Shown here: positions 7,506 to 15,222 of the stretch, piece by piece
Layout: each line of letters starts with the position of its first letter
Position numbering within the stretch: the first letter of the stretch is position 1
NCBI RefSeq assembly: GCF_042646065.1
Contig: NZ_JBHRTA010000062.1
Location: 186,001 to 250,000 of the forward strand
Reading direction: 5' to 3'
DNA length: 64,000 bases
From: Parapedobacter deserti
GTDB lineage: Bacteria > Bacteroidota > Bacteroidia > Sphingobacteriales > Sphingobacteriaceae
Notes under the pieces: generated by a model
What the model saw: the letters and a program-made list of their open reading frames with translations, nothing else
The model's database searches: none
What the model was told of the DNA's origin: nothing
Position numbers and translations under genes: made by a program

Positions 7506-8687
7506 CTAAGTCAGCTTCTGGTGCGTTTTCCACCACAGGTCGGGCATCTCTCCCGACACTGCCGTTTGATAATCCTCATAGCGACATGGAACAAGGTGAT
7601 ACCGCTCGTTTACTGACCTGCCACCTGGATAAGGTACTTGCATCCACCAGCGGTCGGATTTTTTGCTTTTCACGAATACCAGTTCGTACGCATCGTCATG
7701 CAGCGTAGTGCGGTAGGTGATGTATGCCGATTTGGGAACCAGCGGAGCGTCGTGTTTACGGCTGTAAAAGCCGTCTATGAAATACCAAATCATCTGAGAA
7801 AGGAGAATGGCCGTTTGCTCTCGGCTATCCAGGGCCGGGTTATATTCATAAAAACCGATAGAGGTGAGCTTATCGCTCATACCTGCGTACCGGCAGATTT
7901 GGCAGGCTTCATGTCCAAACAGCCCATTAGGTGTAACGTAGGCGCTGCCCGGTGCATCCGAAAACCGTATGGCGCTGATATCGAAGCTCACCATGTCTGC
8001 CGCGCGGATGATGGGCTCGACGTGGTCGACCTTTCCGGCGATGAGACCAAGGCGCATGGTGTTGAAATAAAGCTTGTCATACATGGCTATAGACTCCTTG
8101 CTGGCAAAATAAGTTTGATAAGCAAGGCTGCTCAGGTTGAATAGGTAGTCCGGCTCGTGCAGAATAATGTGATTGAGGTAGGTTTGTGAGTTAAGCGGTG
8201 CGCTTTCCGTGTTTTCCTGATCCAGGTCAAAGCGGGAATCAATGACAGAGACTTCGACTTTTTGCTCAAGCTTTTCGTACGCAAGGTACTGTGCGTAGGT
8301 GAGGTCTTGCCCACCTCCGATGATAACGGGCACAATACCCGATCTGATCAGCTCGTTGCATACCGTCTTTACCGCGGCATAAGTGTCTGTGACGGTCTCG
8401 CCCGGCATGATGTTGCCAAGATCGGCCAACCTCAAGTTGTACTCACCCTGGTAGAGTGTGTACAGGTGTTTCCGTACCGCTTCGGCTGCATCAGCACACC
8501 CTTGGTTGCCGACAGCCATCCGGCCGTCCATAACCCCGAAAAGTGCAATATCCGGCCTGTCATCTTCCAAATCCGGAAACCCTTTGTCATGGACGCGTAC
8601 CGAAGCGCCGATTTGCGAATGGAACAACCCGCCCTCCGGCGTGAAATGTGGGAGGGAAACTGAGGAAAAAAAAACTGACAGGGACAT
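7506..8687 (-). CDS. Arginase-fold protein with substituted metal ligands
   Basis: Ureohydrolase (arginase/formimidoylglutamase) superfamily protein, 393 residues, longer than a typical HutG. The three signature regions are present but altered. GGGQDLTYA at 124-132 has Gln127 where the family has His. DSRFD at 150-154 has Arg152 where DAHxD has His. SFDISAI at 234-240 has Ser238 where SxDxD has the second Asp. Three of six Mn ligands are therefore replaced, and catalysis as a ureohydrolase is unlikely. The C-terminal 90 residues (RKHDAPLVPKSAYITYRTTL onward) are an extension beyond the classic fold. The ATG at 8687 gives the conserved start MSLSVFFSSVSLP. It precedes rmuC by 6 bp. It may be annotated as formimidoylglutamase, but the residues argue against it. 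Confidence 0.85.
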   Translation of the reverse strand: MSLSVFFSSVSLPHFTPEGGLFHSQIGASVRVHDKGFPDLEDDRPDIALFGVMDGRMAVGNQGCADAAEAVRKHLYTLYQGEYNLRLADLGNIMPGETVTDTYAAVKTVCNELIRSGIVPVIIGGGQDLTYAQYLAYEKLEQKVEVSVIDSRFDLDQENTESAPLNSQTYLNHIILHEPDYLFNLSSLAYQTYFASKESIAMYDKLYFNTMRLGLIAGKVDHVEPIIRAADMVSFDISAIRFSDAPGSAYVTPNGLFGHEACQICRYAGMSDKLTSIGFYEYNPALDSREQTAILLSQMIWYFIDGFYSRKHDAPLVPKSAYITYRTTLHDDAYELVFVKSKKSDRWWMQVPYPGGRSVNERYHLVPCRYEDYQTAVSGEMPDLWWKTHQKLT

Positions 8688-8740
8688 GATCGTTGTTCGT
8701 TGCTTGGCAAAATAATTCCACAAATATCCATTTATTACCT

Positions 8741-8748
8741 TACTTTTG
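8741..8748 (+). promoter_or_regulatory. Bacteroidota -7 element for the epimerase operon
   Basis: TACTTTTG, an exact TAnnTTTG match, 29 bp before the GTG at 8778. No well-spaced -33 TTG is visible. Its position implies that translation cannot begin at the in-frame ATG at 8700. Confidence 0.45.
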
Positions 8749-8777
8749 GAAGCATAATTGTCAACTATTCTAAGACG

Positions 8778-9764
8778 GTGGTTTTAGTTACAGGTGGTAC
8801 CGGATTTCTTGGATCAACACTCATCAAGCGACTCATTGCTGCAGGAAATACCGTCCGCGCTACGAAGCGGGCAGCATCTGCCATACCTCATGCACTGATG
8901 GGTCTCCCTGGATTGGAGTGGGTAGATGCCGATGTAACCGACTTCTTCGCATTGAGCGACGCCTTTGACGGGGTAGACAAGGTATACCACTGCGCGGCGA
9001 TGATTTCCTTCCACGCCGCTGACAAAAAAAAGCTGATGTCGATAAATGTGGAGGGTACCGCAAATATTGTCGCCCTGGCGCTGGAACACCGCGTCAGATT
9101 GTTACATGTCAGCTCGATCGCTGCTGTTGGCCGGGCGAAAAACGGGCGAGAAACCACTGAAAAGGATCTTTGGGAGTACGGCCCTGAACAGCCGGGTTAT
9201 GCTATTGCGAAATACGAGGCGGAGATGGAAGTATGGCGGGGCATCGCCGAAGGGTTGAATGCGGTAATTGTAAATCCCTCACTCATCATCGGCGCCACGT
9301 CCCGTAGGGAGGGAAATGGCACCAGCGGCTCCATCTTCCTCCAGCTCCACAATGGCCTCAATTTCTACACCGATGGGTCGGTAGGGCTCATTGATGTGGA
9401 AGATGCGGCTAAAGCGATGTTGCTGTTGATGGAAAACCCAGCGATATCAGGGCAACGGTTTTTGTTGACACATGTAAATATGCCGCATAAGGAGCTACTG
9501 GAAAGATGCAGTCGCCGCCTGGGCAGACCGGCGCCGAAATACCGGGCCACACCGTGGATGCTCGGCATAGCATGGCGCTTTGCGGCGGTTTGGTCGCTAT
9601 TTACAAGGAAACGTCCGCTGCTGACGCGAGAGACAGCCAGATCGGCAAACCGGCAAGCGCGTTTTTCCAACAAAAAATTAGTGGATGCGACGGGCATTAC
9701 ATTCAAGTCGATAGACGAGACATTGGATGAAATTTGTAGGGAATTATTAACAATACCAAATTGA
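8778..9764 (+). CDS. NAD-dependent epimerase/dehydratase (extended SDR)
   Basis: Extended short-chain dehydrogenase of about 328 residues, cytoplasmic. Rossmann motif VTGGTGFLGS at residues 4-13, VYHCAAMISFHA NAD-contact strand, and the YAIAK catalytic YxxxK. It resembles the 3-beta-HSD/dihydroflavonol reductase-like branch. The start is set at GTG 8778 because it directly precedes the first beta strand and lies 29 bp after a TACTTTTG -7 element at 8741-8748; an in-frame ATG at 8700 lies upstream of that promoter. The stop overlaps the TTG start of the next gene (TTGA), which implies translational coupling to the serine-pathway fusion protein. The substrate is not predictable. Confidence 0.85.
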   Translation: MVLVTGGTGFLGSTLIKRLIAAGNTVRATKRAASAIPHALMGLPGLEWVDADVTDFFALSDAFDGVDKVYHCAAMISFHAADKKKLMSINVEGTANIVALALEHRVRLLHVSSIAAVGRAKNGRETTEKDLWEYGPEQPGYAIAKYEAEMEVWRGIAEGLNAVIVNPSLIIGATSRREGNGTSGSIFLQLHNGLNFYTDGSVGLIDVEDAAKAMLLLMENPAISGQRFLLTHVNMPHKELLERCSRRLGRPAPKYRATPWMLGIAWRFAAVWSLFTRKRPLLTRETARSANRQARFSNKKLVDATGITFKSIDETLDEICRELLTIPN

Positions 9765-11053
9765 AAAGCTACTACATTATTGATTTTGACAGTACCTTCA
9801 CCCAGGTGGAGGCGCTGGATGAACTGGCAAGGATTTCGCTGGCTAACCATCCGGCGAAAGACTTAATCTATGAAGAAATTGAACGGCTTACCAACTTGTC
9901 GATGAATGGGCAGCTGTCTTTCCGGGACAGCCTTGCCGGACGCATCAAACTGTTGCAGGCTAACCGCGAGCACTTGGCGCGATTGATCTGGGTGCTGAAG
10001 AAAAAGGTGTCGCTGTCTTTTTCGCGGAATAAGGATTTCTTCAGAAAGAACGCAGACAGTGTGCTCATCGTCTCGGGCGGTTTCAAGGAGTTTATCTTTC
10101 CGGTGGTTATCCCCTACCACATCAAACGGGAAAATGTCTACGCCAACACCTTTACGTTTGATGAGCAAGGCAATATCACAGGTTATGATGAGACCAATCC
10201 GCTGTCCGAAGAAGGTGGTAAGGTCAAGCTACTGCGCCAATTGCAGCTCCCGGGCAAAATATATGGCATAGGAGACGGTTATTCGGATTTCCAGCTGAAG
10301 GAGTCGGGGCTCATCGAGCGGTTCTTTGCTTTTACCGAAAACATAGAACGGAAAAGCGTATCCGAAAAAGCAGACCACGTAACCCCCAGCTTTGACGAAT
10401 TCCTCTATGTGAATGACCTTCCACGGGCGATATCCTATCCTAAAAACCGTATTCTTTGCCTCATCGTCGGCGATGTGCCCGAGATAGCAGCACATATCCT
10501 CAAGCGTGATGGCTTTTCCGTCCGCGTAAAACAGACCTTTGAGGAAAAGTACGTGCCGGATGTGGGTATGCTGCTACTGGGCAAGGACGTCAGACTGGAC
10601 GACGGGCAGCTGACACGAGCCGACAAACTCAAAACCATCGGCTACTTGGGTGACAGCAAACACCGCCTAAACCGAGACATTTGCAACGAAAAGGGGATCG
10701 TGCTGTTTGACGACAAAAAGGGGAAAAAGCGCAATAGTGAATTTATACCCCGGCGAATGGCAGCCTTTATTAATAAAGGCGACACTTACATGAGCCGCAA
10801 CTTTCCCAACCTCATACTGCCTAAAATAGAGAAAGCGCATCGGCTCCTCCACATCCACCGCAATGTACCCGGCGTGATGGCACAGATCAACAACGTTTTT
10901 GCAGAAAATAAAATCAACATCGTAGCTCAATTTTTGATGACCAAAGGGCCCATCGGGTATGCTGTGACGGATGTGGACACGCAATATGATAAAAAACTGC
11001 TCAATCAGTTGCGACAGACGGATAATACCATCAAGTTCAGGGTGTTGTATTGA
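9761..11053 (+). CDS. serB: Phosphoserine phosphatase fused to SerA remnant and ACT
   Basis: Fusion of 430 residues. Residues 1-215 are a HAD-IB phosphatase of the SerB type: motif I DFDST (Asp8, Asp10), motif II Ser in VSGGFKEF (Ser105), motif III GDGYSDFQL (Asp172, Asp176). Residues about 228-345 match the substrate-binding part of phosphoglycerate dehydrogenase SerA (KTIGYLGDSKHRLNRDICNE, KGIVLFDD), but the NAD-binding Rossmann domain that normally interrupts it is absent. Residues 345-430 match the SerA C-terminal ACT domain (NFPNLILP, RLLHIHRNVPGVMAQIN, VAQFLMTKGPIGYAV). A serine-feedback phosphatase is a sensible inference. The TTG start overlaps the epimerase stop. The end overlaps the convergent 5-formyl-THF cyclo-ligase gene by 17 bp. 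Confidence 0.88.
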   Translation: MKSYYIIDFDSTFTQVEALDELARISLANHPAKDLIYEEIERLTNLSMNGQLSFRDSLAGRIKLLQANREHLARLIWVLKKKVSLSFSRNKDFFRKNADSVLIVSGGFKEFIFPVVIPYHIKRENVYANTFTFDEQGNITGYDETNPLSEEGGKVKLLRQLQLPGKIYGIGDGYSDFQLKESGLIERFFAFTENIERKSVSEKADHVTPSFDEFLYVNDLPRAISYPKNRILCLIVGDVPEIAAHILKRDGFSVRVKQTFEEKYVPDVGMLLLGKDVRLDDGQLTRADKLKTIGYLGDSKHRLNRDICNEKGIVLFDDKKGKKRNSEFIPRRMAAFINKGDTYMSRNFPNLILPKIEKAHRLLHIHRNVPGVMAQINNVFAENKINIVAQFLMTKGPIGYAVTDVDTQYDKKLLNQLRQTDNTIKFRVLY

Positions 11054-11627
11054 AATGCCAGATTCGGTACGGTGTGACGCAGGCATCAAGCGGTATGTCG
11101 TAGGCGTCTATCCCGGTAATGGCCGGCTCTGCATCAAACAGCGAAAGGCCGATTTTGGCCGTTTCAGGCCTGCACTCGGCGAGAAAACGGTCATAGAACC
11201 CTTTTCCATATCCCACGCGGTTGCCACGTGTGTCAAAAGCTAGCAGTGGCACAAAGACCGCATCGACTTCCTGCGGGGCAACGGCCGTACCACCTTCCGG
11301 TTCTGGGATTCCCCAATGATTGAGAGACAAAGTGGTATTTTCATTCCAAACAACATGCTGCAGCCCGAAGCTCCCACCGGCGGTTCTGGGGAGCACCAAA
11401 CGGATATGGGGATGTTTCCGTTTTAAGCTTTGCGCCAGTGTGCGCGTATCAGGCTCGCGGTTGCCTTCGATGGGCAGAAAAAGATGTATCGTTGCAAACT
11501 GGCTGACGTCCAGTGTTTCGACCCGTGCCACCAAGGCCCGATTCAGCGACTGATATTGATCTATGGAAAGGTTGATTCGTTTTTCACGGTATATTTTCCT
11601 GAGTGCTTGTTTGGAGGTCGGATACAT
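11037..11627 (-). CDS. 5-formyltetrahydrofolate cyclo-ligase
   Basis: Cyclo-ligase of 196 residues (MTHFS/YgfA family), which converts 5-formyl-THF to 5,10-methenyl-THF with ATP in one-carbon metabolism. It shows the N-terminal SKQALRKIYREKRINLS ATP-contact helix, the central FVPLLAFDTRGNRVGYGKG with the family motif GYGKGFYDRFLAE, and PLDACVTPYRIW near the C-terminus. ATG 11627 is chosen over one at 11684 because the protein then begins with the conserved basic helix, and a terminator (11640-11676) lies within the longer version. Its last 17 bp overlap the convergent phosphoserine phosphatase gene, another serine/one-carbon gene. Confidence 0.93.
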   Translation of the reverse strand: MYPTSKQALRKIYREKRINLSIDQYQSLNRALVARVETLDVSQFATIHLFLPIEGNREPDTRTLAQSLKRKHPHIRLVLPRTAGGSFGLQHVVWNENTTLSLNHWGIPEPEGGTAVAPQEVDAVFVPLLAFDTRGNRVGYGKGFYDRFLAECRPETAKIGLSLFDAEPAITGIDAYDIPLDACVTPYRIWHFNTTP

Positions 11628-11639
11628 CGCTTGCTCTAT

Positions 11640-11676
11640 AAAAAATCGGCCTTGAAGCGGGGAGCCCCAAGACCGA
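11640..11676 (-). terminator. Rho-independent terminator after efp
   Basis: On the minus strand a 9-bp stem TCGGTCTTG / CAAGGCCGA (one U-G pair; + coordinates 11646-11676) with a GC-rich 13-base loop is followed by six T (11645-11640). It lies 34 bp past the efp stop, so efp transcription ends before the cyclo-ligase gene. Confidence 0.8.
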
Positions 11677-11710
11677 ATAATCAACCTAAACCTAAAAATT
11701 TGATACCTAT

Positions 11711-12271
11711 CTATTTTACCCGCTCGATGTAATCACCTGAGCGCGTGTCTATTTTCACTTTGTCTCCTTGGTTCACAAAAAGCGGCACTTTGATCTCTAC
11801 TCCTGTCTCCACCGTGGCATTTTTCAATGCGTTGTTGGAGGTATCTCCCTTCACTGCTGGCTCGGTGTACGTCACCTCTAACTCTACCGTTGTCGGCGCC
11901 TGCGCCATGATCGGTTCTTCACTTTCCATCGCCACAATCACCTGCATCCCCTCTTTCAAAAAACGTGCCGAACTCCCAAAGAGGTGCTTAGGAATATTGA
12001 ATTGCTCGAAGGTGGCATTATCCATGACCACAAAGGTATCTCCGTCTTCATATAGGTATTGATAATCGCTGGTTTCTACACGAGCAATTTCAACCTCCTC
12101 GTCCGTTCGGAAGCGGTATTCTACCAGCTTTCCAGTTTTCACGTTGCGCATTTTCGCTTGGTAAAACGCCCTGAGGTTGCCGGGTGTACGATGAATGAAT
12201 TCATCTACAGACACCAGCTCACCGTTGAAACGTAAAATATTGCCGGTTTTTACTTCTGAAGCTTTGGCCAT
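11711..12271 (-). CDS. efp: Elongation factor P
   Basis: EF-P of 186 residues, full length, with three beta domains; it relieves ribosome stalling at polyproline. Domain I opens MAKASEVKTGNILRFNGELV, and the C-terminal OB domains show VELEVTYTEPAVKGDTSNNA and NQGDKVKIDTRSGDYIERVK. The domain I loop that reaches the peptidyl-transferase centre reads HRTPGNLRAF. Aligned on the AF that follows, Asn32 occupies the position of E. coli Lys34 or the Arg32 of EarP-type EF-P, so neither known basic-residue modification can occur there. It has its own promoter (12305-12336) and terminator (11640-11676) and is thus separable from the lpx genes upstream. Confidence 0.97.
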   Translation of the reverse strand: MAKASEVKTGNILRFNGELVSVDEFIHRTPGNLRAFYQAKMRNVKTGKLVEYRFRTDEEVEIARVETSDYQYLYEDGDTFVVMDNATFEQFNIPKHLFGSSARFLKEGMQVIVAMESEEPIMAQAPTTVELEVTYTEPAVKGDTSNNALKNATVETGVEIKVPLFVNQGDKVKIDTRSGDYIERVK

Positions 12272-12304
12272 GATTAAAATATTACTGTGTCGTCAATGTA
12301 GGCA

Positions 12305-12336
12305 CAAAGATATAAAACACGCCGTCCATTTACAAA
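12305..12336 (-). promoter_or_regulatory. Bacteroidota-type promoter of efp
   Basis: Minus-strand TTTG (12336-12333), a 20-bp spacer and TATCTTTG (12312-12305), a complete consensus match. Predicted transcription start near 12298, 27 bp before the efp ATG at 12271. Confidence 0.65.
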
Positions 12337-12353
12337 AAACAGACAAAAAGCGG

Positions 12354-12974
12354 TCAGGCTTTATAATGGGTTACGTCTATAGTATGATCGCAGAAGTCGT
12401 ACTCTCGTTCATGATTGGAGCAGACCAGCAGCAGGCGGCCACCACTCGTTTCCCGGACGAGATGCTGGTACCATGCTACACCTTTTTGGTCCAGGTTCGT
12501 CGTAGGCTCATCCAACAGGAGTAGCGGCACATCGGCACAACAGGCCAGTGAGAGCTTTACCCGTTGCTTCATGCCGGAGGAGAAATACTTGATTGGTCTG
12601 TCTTTTGCCCTATCTAGCCCCATCAGTTCCAATAGGGCCTGTTCGTCAAAGCCTTGGAGGTAAGCTTTGTGCGAAAAGTGGAACCGTATCTGCTCCACAA
12701 GCGTGAATTCTTCAACAAGTTCCATGTAAGGTGCCGCCAGTGAAAGATGACGATAGACCTGATCAGGCTCAACGTTACCATGTCTTGAAGTATAGCTAAC
12801 ACTACCTGCGGAGGGTGTAAGACTCGAAGCGATCACCTGAAGCAAGGTCGATTTGCCCGAACCATTGGGCCCTAGTATGGCGTAGCTTCGCCCCACCTTA
12901 AAGGAATAGTCCAAACGTCGGAAAATCCAGTCCCGGTTGAATCGCCTGCCGATATTTTCCAGGATAATGTCCAT
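12354..12974 (-). CDS. ABC transporter ATP-binding protein
   Basis: Stand-alone ABC ATPase of 206 residues. Walker A GPNGSGKST (about 36-44), signature FSSGMKQRVKLSLA, Walker B PLLLLDEPTTNLD, and the H-loop His in SNHERE. The short length and CcmA-like look leave the partner permease unclear, and none is encoded beside it. It begins 2 bp after the lpxA stop and is thus the last gene of the lpxD-lpxC/fabZ-lpxA run, which suggests, without proving, a link to lipid A or envelope export. The gap to efp (82 bp) contains the efp promoter. Confidence 0.88.
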   Translation of the reverse strand: MDIILENIGRRFNRDWIFRRLDYSFKVGRSYAILGPNGSGKSTLLQVIASSLTPSAGSVSYTSRHGNVEPDQVYRHLSLAAPYMELVEEFTLVEQIRFHFSHKAYLQGFDEQALLELMGLDRAKDRPIKYFSSGMKQRVKLSLACCADVPLLLLDEPTTNLDQKGVAWYQHLVRETSGGRLLLVCSNHEREYDFCDHTIDVTHYKA

Positions 12975-12976
12975 GG

Positions 12977-13771
12977 CTAAAGCATGCCCTTGCTCTGGCC
13001 AAACCCTTTCATCACGCCGCGATTGGAACTGCGCACAAAATCGAGTATCTCATCGCGTATTTCCGTGGGTTTATACTCCGCTTCAATGATATCCAAGGCT
13101 TTGGTGAGGTTGTTGTTCTTAACAAACAGCACACGGTAAATATCCTGTATCTCGTTAATCTGATTAGAAGAAAATCCTCTTCGCCGCAGACCGACGGAAT
13201 TGATGCCCACATAAGACAGGGGCTCGCGCGCAGCTTTCACAAACGGCGGCACGTCCTTACGGACGAGTGAGCCTCCCGCGATGAAGGCATGGGACCCAAT
13301 ATGGCAAAACTGGTGCACGGCCACGAGCCCTGCCAACACCACATAATCGCCTACAATGATATGGCCCGCCAGCGTAGTGCTGTTGGAAAAAATGCAGTTG
13401 TCTCCTACGATGCAGTCGTGCGCAATGTGGCTATATGCCTGAATCAGACAGTTTTTGCCGATGACGGTTTTCCACTTGTCCTTTGTTGCCCTGTTTACCG
13501 TCACACACTCCCGTATGGTGGTGTTGTCGCCTATTTCCGCCGTCGTTTCCTCCCCATCAAATTTAAGGTCTTGCGGAATCGCTGATATAACCGCCCCTGG
13601 AAATATCCGGCAATTTTTGCCGATACGGGCACCATCCATGATGGTTACGTTGGAACCGATCCACGTACCCTCTTCGATCACGACGTCTTTATGGATGGTG
13701 ACGAAGGGCTCGATAACCACATTGCCTGCGATTTTAGCCTGCGGATGTATGTATGCTAATGGTTGGATCAT
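12977..13771 (-). CDS. lpxA: Acyl-ACP--UDP-GlcNAc O-acyltransferase LpxA
   Basis: First enzyme of lipid A synthesis (3-O-acylation of UDP-GlcNAc), 264 residues, the family length. Left-handed beta-helix hexapeptide repeats run through about residues 1-190 (IHPQAKIAGNVVIEPFVTIH, GNVTIMDGARIGKNCRIFPG-type turns). The catalytic His lies in IQAYSHIAHDCIVGDNC, and the C-terminal helical domain starts near GLRRRGFSSNQINEIQDIYR. Its ATG overlaps the stop of lpxC-fabZ (ATGA), implying translational coupling. It works in the cytoplasm with the flanking lpxC-fabZ and lpxD products. Confidence 0.97.
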   Translation of the reverse strand: MIQPLAYIHPQAKIAGNVVIEPFVTIHKDVVIEEGTWIGSNVTIMDGARIGKNCRIFPGAVISAIPQDLKFDGEETTAEIGDNTTIRECVTVNRATKDKWKTVIGKNCLIQAYSHIAHDCIVGDNCIFSNSTTLAGHIIVGDYVVLAGLVAVHQFCHIGSHAFIAGGSLVRKDVPPFVKAAREPLSYVGINSVGLRRRGFSSNQINEIQDIYRVLFVKNNNLTKALDIIEAEYKPTEIRDEILDFVRSSNRGVMKGFGQSKGML

Positions 13772-15177
13772 GATGCTTGGCTCTCTTTAACTTTTACAAT
13801 CTGCGCCATCAGTTCTGCTTCCACAACCACCTTCTCACCGACCATTCCTATACCTTTCATCTGCGCGATGCCCCTGCGGATGGGCTCCAGCAAATCACAG
13901 CGAAAAATAATGGTATCTCCGGGGTTTACCTGAGCCTTGAACCGTGCATTTTCTATCTTGAGAAACAGCGTCAGGTAGTTTTCCGGATCAGGCACGGTGC
14001 TCAATACCAGTATTCCGCCGGTTTGGGCCATCGCTTCGATCTGCAGAACACCGGGAAAGACGGGGGCATCAGGGAAATGTCCCATAAAAAGATCTTCGTT
14101 CATCGTGACGTTTTTCAACCCCACGACATGCGTTTTAGTCAGTTCCAATATTTTATCCACCATCAAGAACGGCTGCCGATGTGGCAATATCTTCATGATC
14201 TGCACGGTATCGTACAGCGGTAGCGTGTTAGGGTCGTATACCTTGACATATTTACGCCCTTTTTCTTTCCTTATCTGCGCTTTTATCTTTTTGGCAAACG
14301 CCACATTGGCCGCATGCCCCGGTCTCGCAGCCATGATGTGCCCCTTGATAGGGCGTCCCACCAATGCGAGATCGCCAATCATATCGAGCAACTTGTGACG
14401 CGCGGGCTCATTCTGATGGCGGAGTTCGATGTTGTCCAGTATCCCTTCTTTGGCCACGTCAATATCCTCGCGGTTGAACAGTTTCGCGAGGTGCCGCAAC
14501 TCATCTTTACTAACCTCCTTGTCGACTACAACGATAGCATTGTTGAGGTCGCCGCCCTTAATCAAATTATTCTTTAGTAACATTTCCAGCTCATGCAGGA
14601 AGCAAAAGGTGCGTGCAGAGGAAATATCCTTGGGAAACTCATCGATATTGCTGATCGAAGCGTGTTGGCTGCCTAACACCGGAGAGTTGAAGTCAATCAT
14701 GCAGGTAAAGCGGTACCCATCCAAAGGCATTGCGACCATCTCGACCTTTCTTTCCGGCTCAGTATGATGGATGTTATGTGGAATTTCATAATAATCTCGG
14801 TCCGCTTCCTGATCCATATACCCCACTTGTTCAATGGCTTTTACAAACGGTGCCGAACTGCCGTCCATGATCGGCACTTCAGGGCCATCAATATCGATGA
14901 GCACATTGTCAATCTGCAACCCCACGAGCGCGGCCATCAGGTGTTCGATTGTGCTGACACTGGCCCCGCTTTGAGAGATCGTGGTACCACGCGAGGTGTC
15001 AGACACATTGTCGGCATCTACCAGTACGGTGGGCTGGTTTTCGAGGTCAACACGTCTAAACCTGTACCAATGATGCTCGGGCGCCGGCTTTAGGGTCATG
15101 GTTACCGGTTTACCGGTGTGGAGGCCAACCCCCGAAATAATGATTTCTGATTTGATTGTTCGCTGTTTTACGTTCAT
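13768..15177 (-). CDS. lpxC-fabZ: Fused LpxC deacetylase / FabZ dehydratase
   Basis: Bifunctional enzyme of about 469 residues, a fusion typical of Bacteroidota. Residues about 1-305 are LpxC, the Zn-dependent UDP-3-O-acyl-GlcNAc deacetylase, with GVGLHTGKPVTM, the active-site EHLMAALVGLQIDNVLIDID and the zinc motif HKLLDMIGDLALVG. Residues about 320-469 are FabZ, the 3-hydroxyacyl-ACP dehydratase, with LPHRQPFLMVDKI and the catalytic GHFPDAPVFPGVLQIEAMAQ. The fusion joins lipid A commitment to supply of hydroxyacyl chains. The ATG at 15177 is used; a TTG three codons earlier is less likely. lpxA overlaps its stop, and lpxD lies 45 bp upstream. Confidence 0.97.
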   Translation of the reverse strand: MNVKQRTIKSEIIISGVGLHTGKPVTMTLKPAPEHHWYRFRRVDLENQPTVLVDADNVSDTSRGTTISQSGASVSTIEHLMAALVGLQIDNVLIDIDGPEVPIMDGSSAPFVKAIEQVGYMDQEADRDYYEIPHNIHHTEPERKVEMVAMPLDGYRFTCMIDFNSPVLGSQHASISNIDEFPKDISSARTFCFLHELEMLLKNNLIKGGDLNNAIVVVDKEVSKDELRHLAKLFNREDIDVAKEGILDNIELRHQNEPARHKLLDMIGDLALVGRPIKGHIMAARPGHAANVAFAKKIKAQIRKEKGRKYVKVYDPNTLPLYDTVQIMKILPHRQPFLMVDKILELTKTHVVGLKNVTMNEDLFMGHFPDAPVFPGVLQIEAMAQTGGILVLSTVPDPENYLTLFLKIENARFKAQVNPGDTIIFRCDLLEPIRRGIAQMKGIGMVGEKVVVEAELMAQIVKVKESQAS

Positions 15178-15222
15178 CGTTGTCAATTGGCTTATCGGCT
15201 TATCGGCTGAAAAGCACTTGTT

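Noticed and set aside
9365..9850. 161-codon minus-strand frame across the epimerase and phosphatase genes.
   Set aside because: Antisense to two genes with intact motifs; no recognisable domain and no ribosome-binding site.
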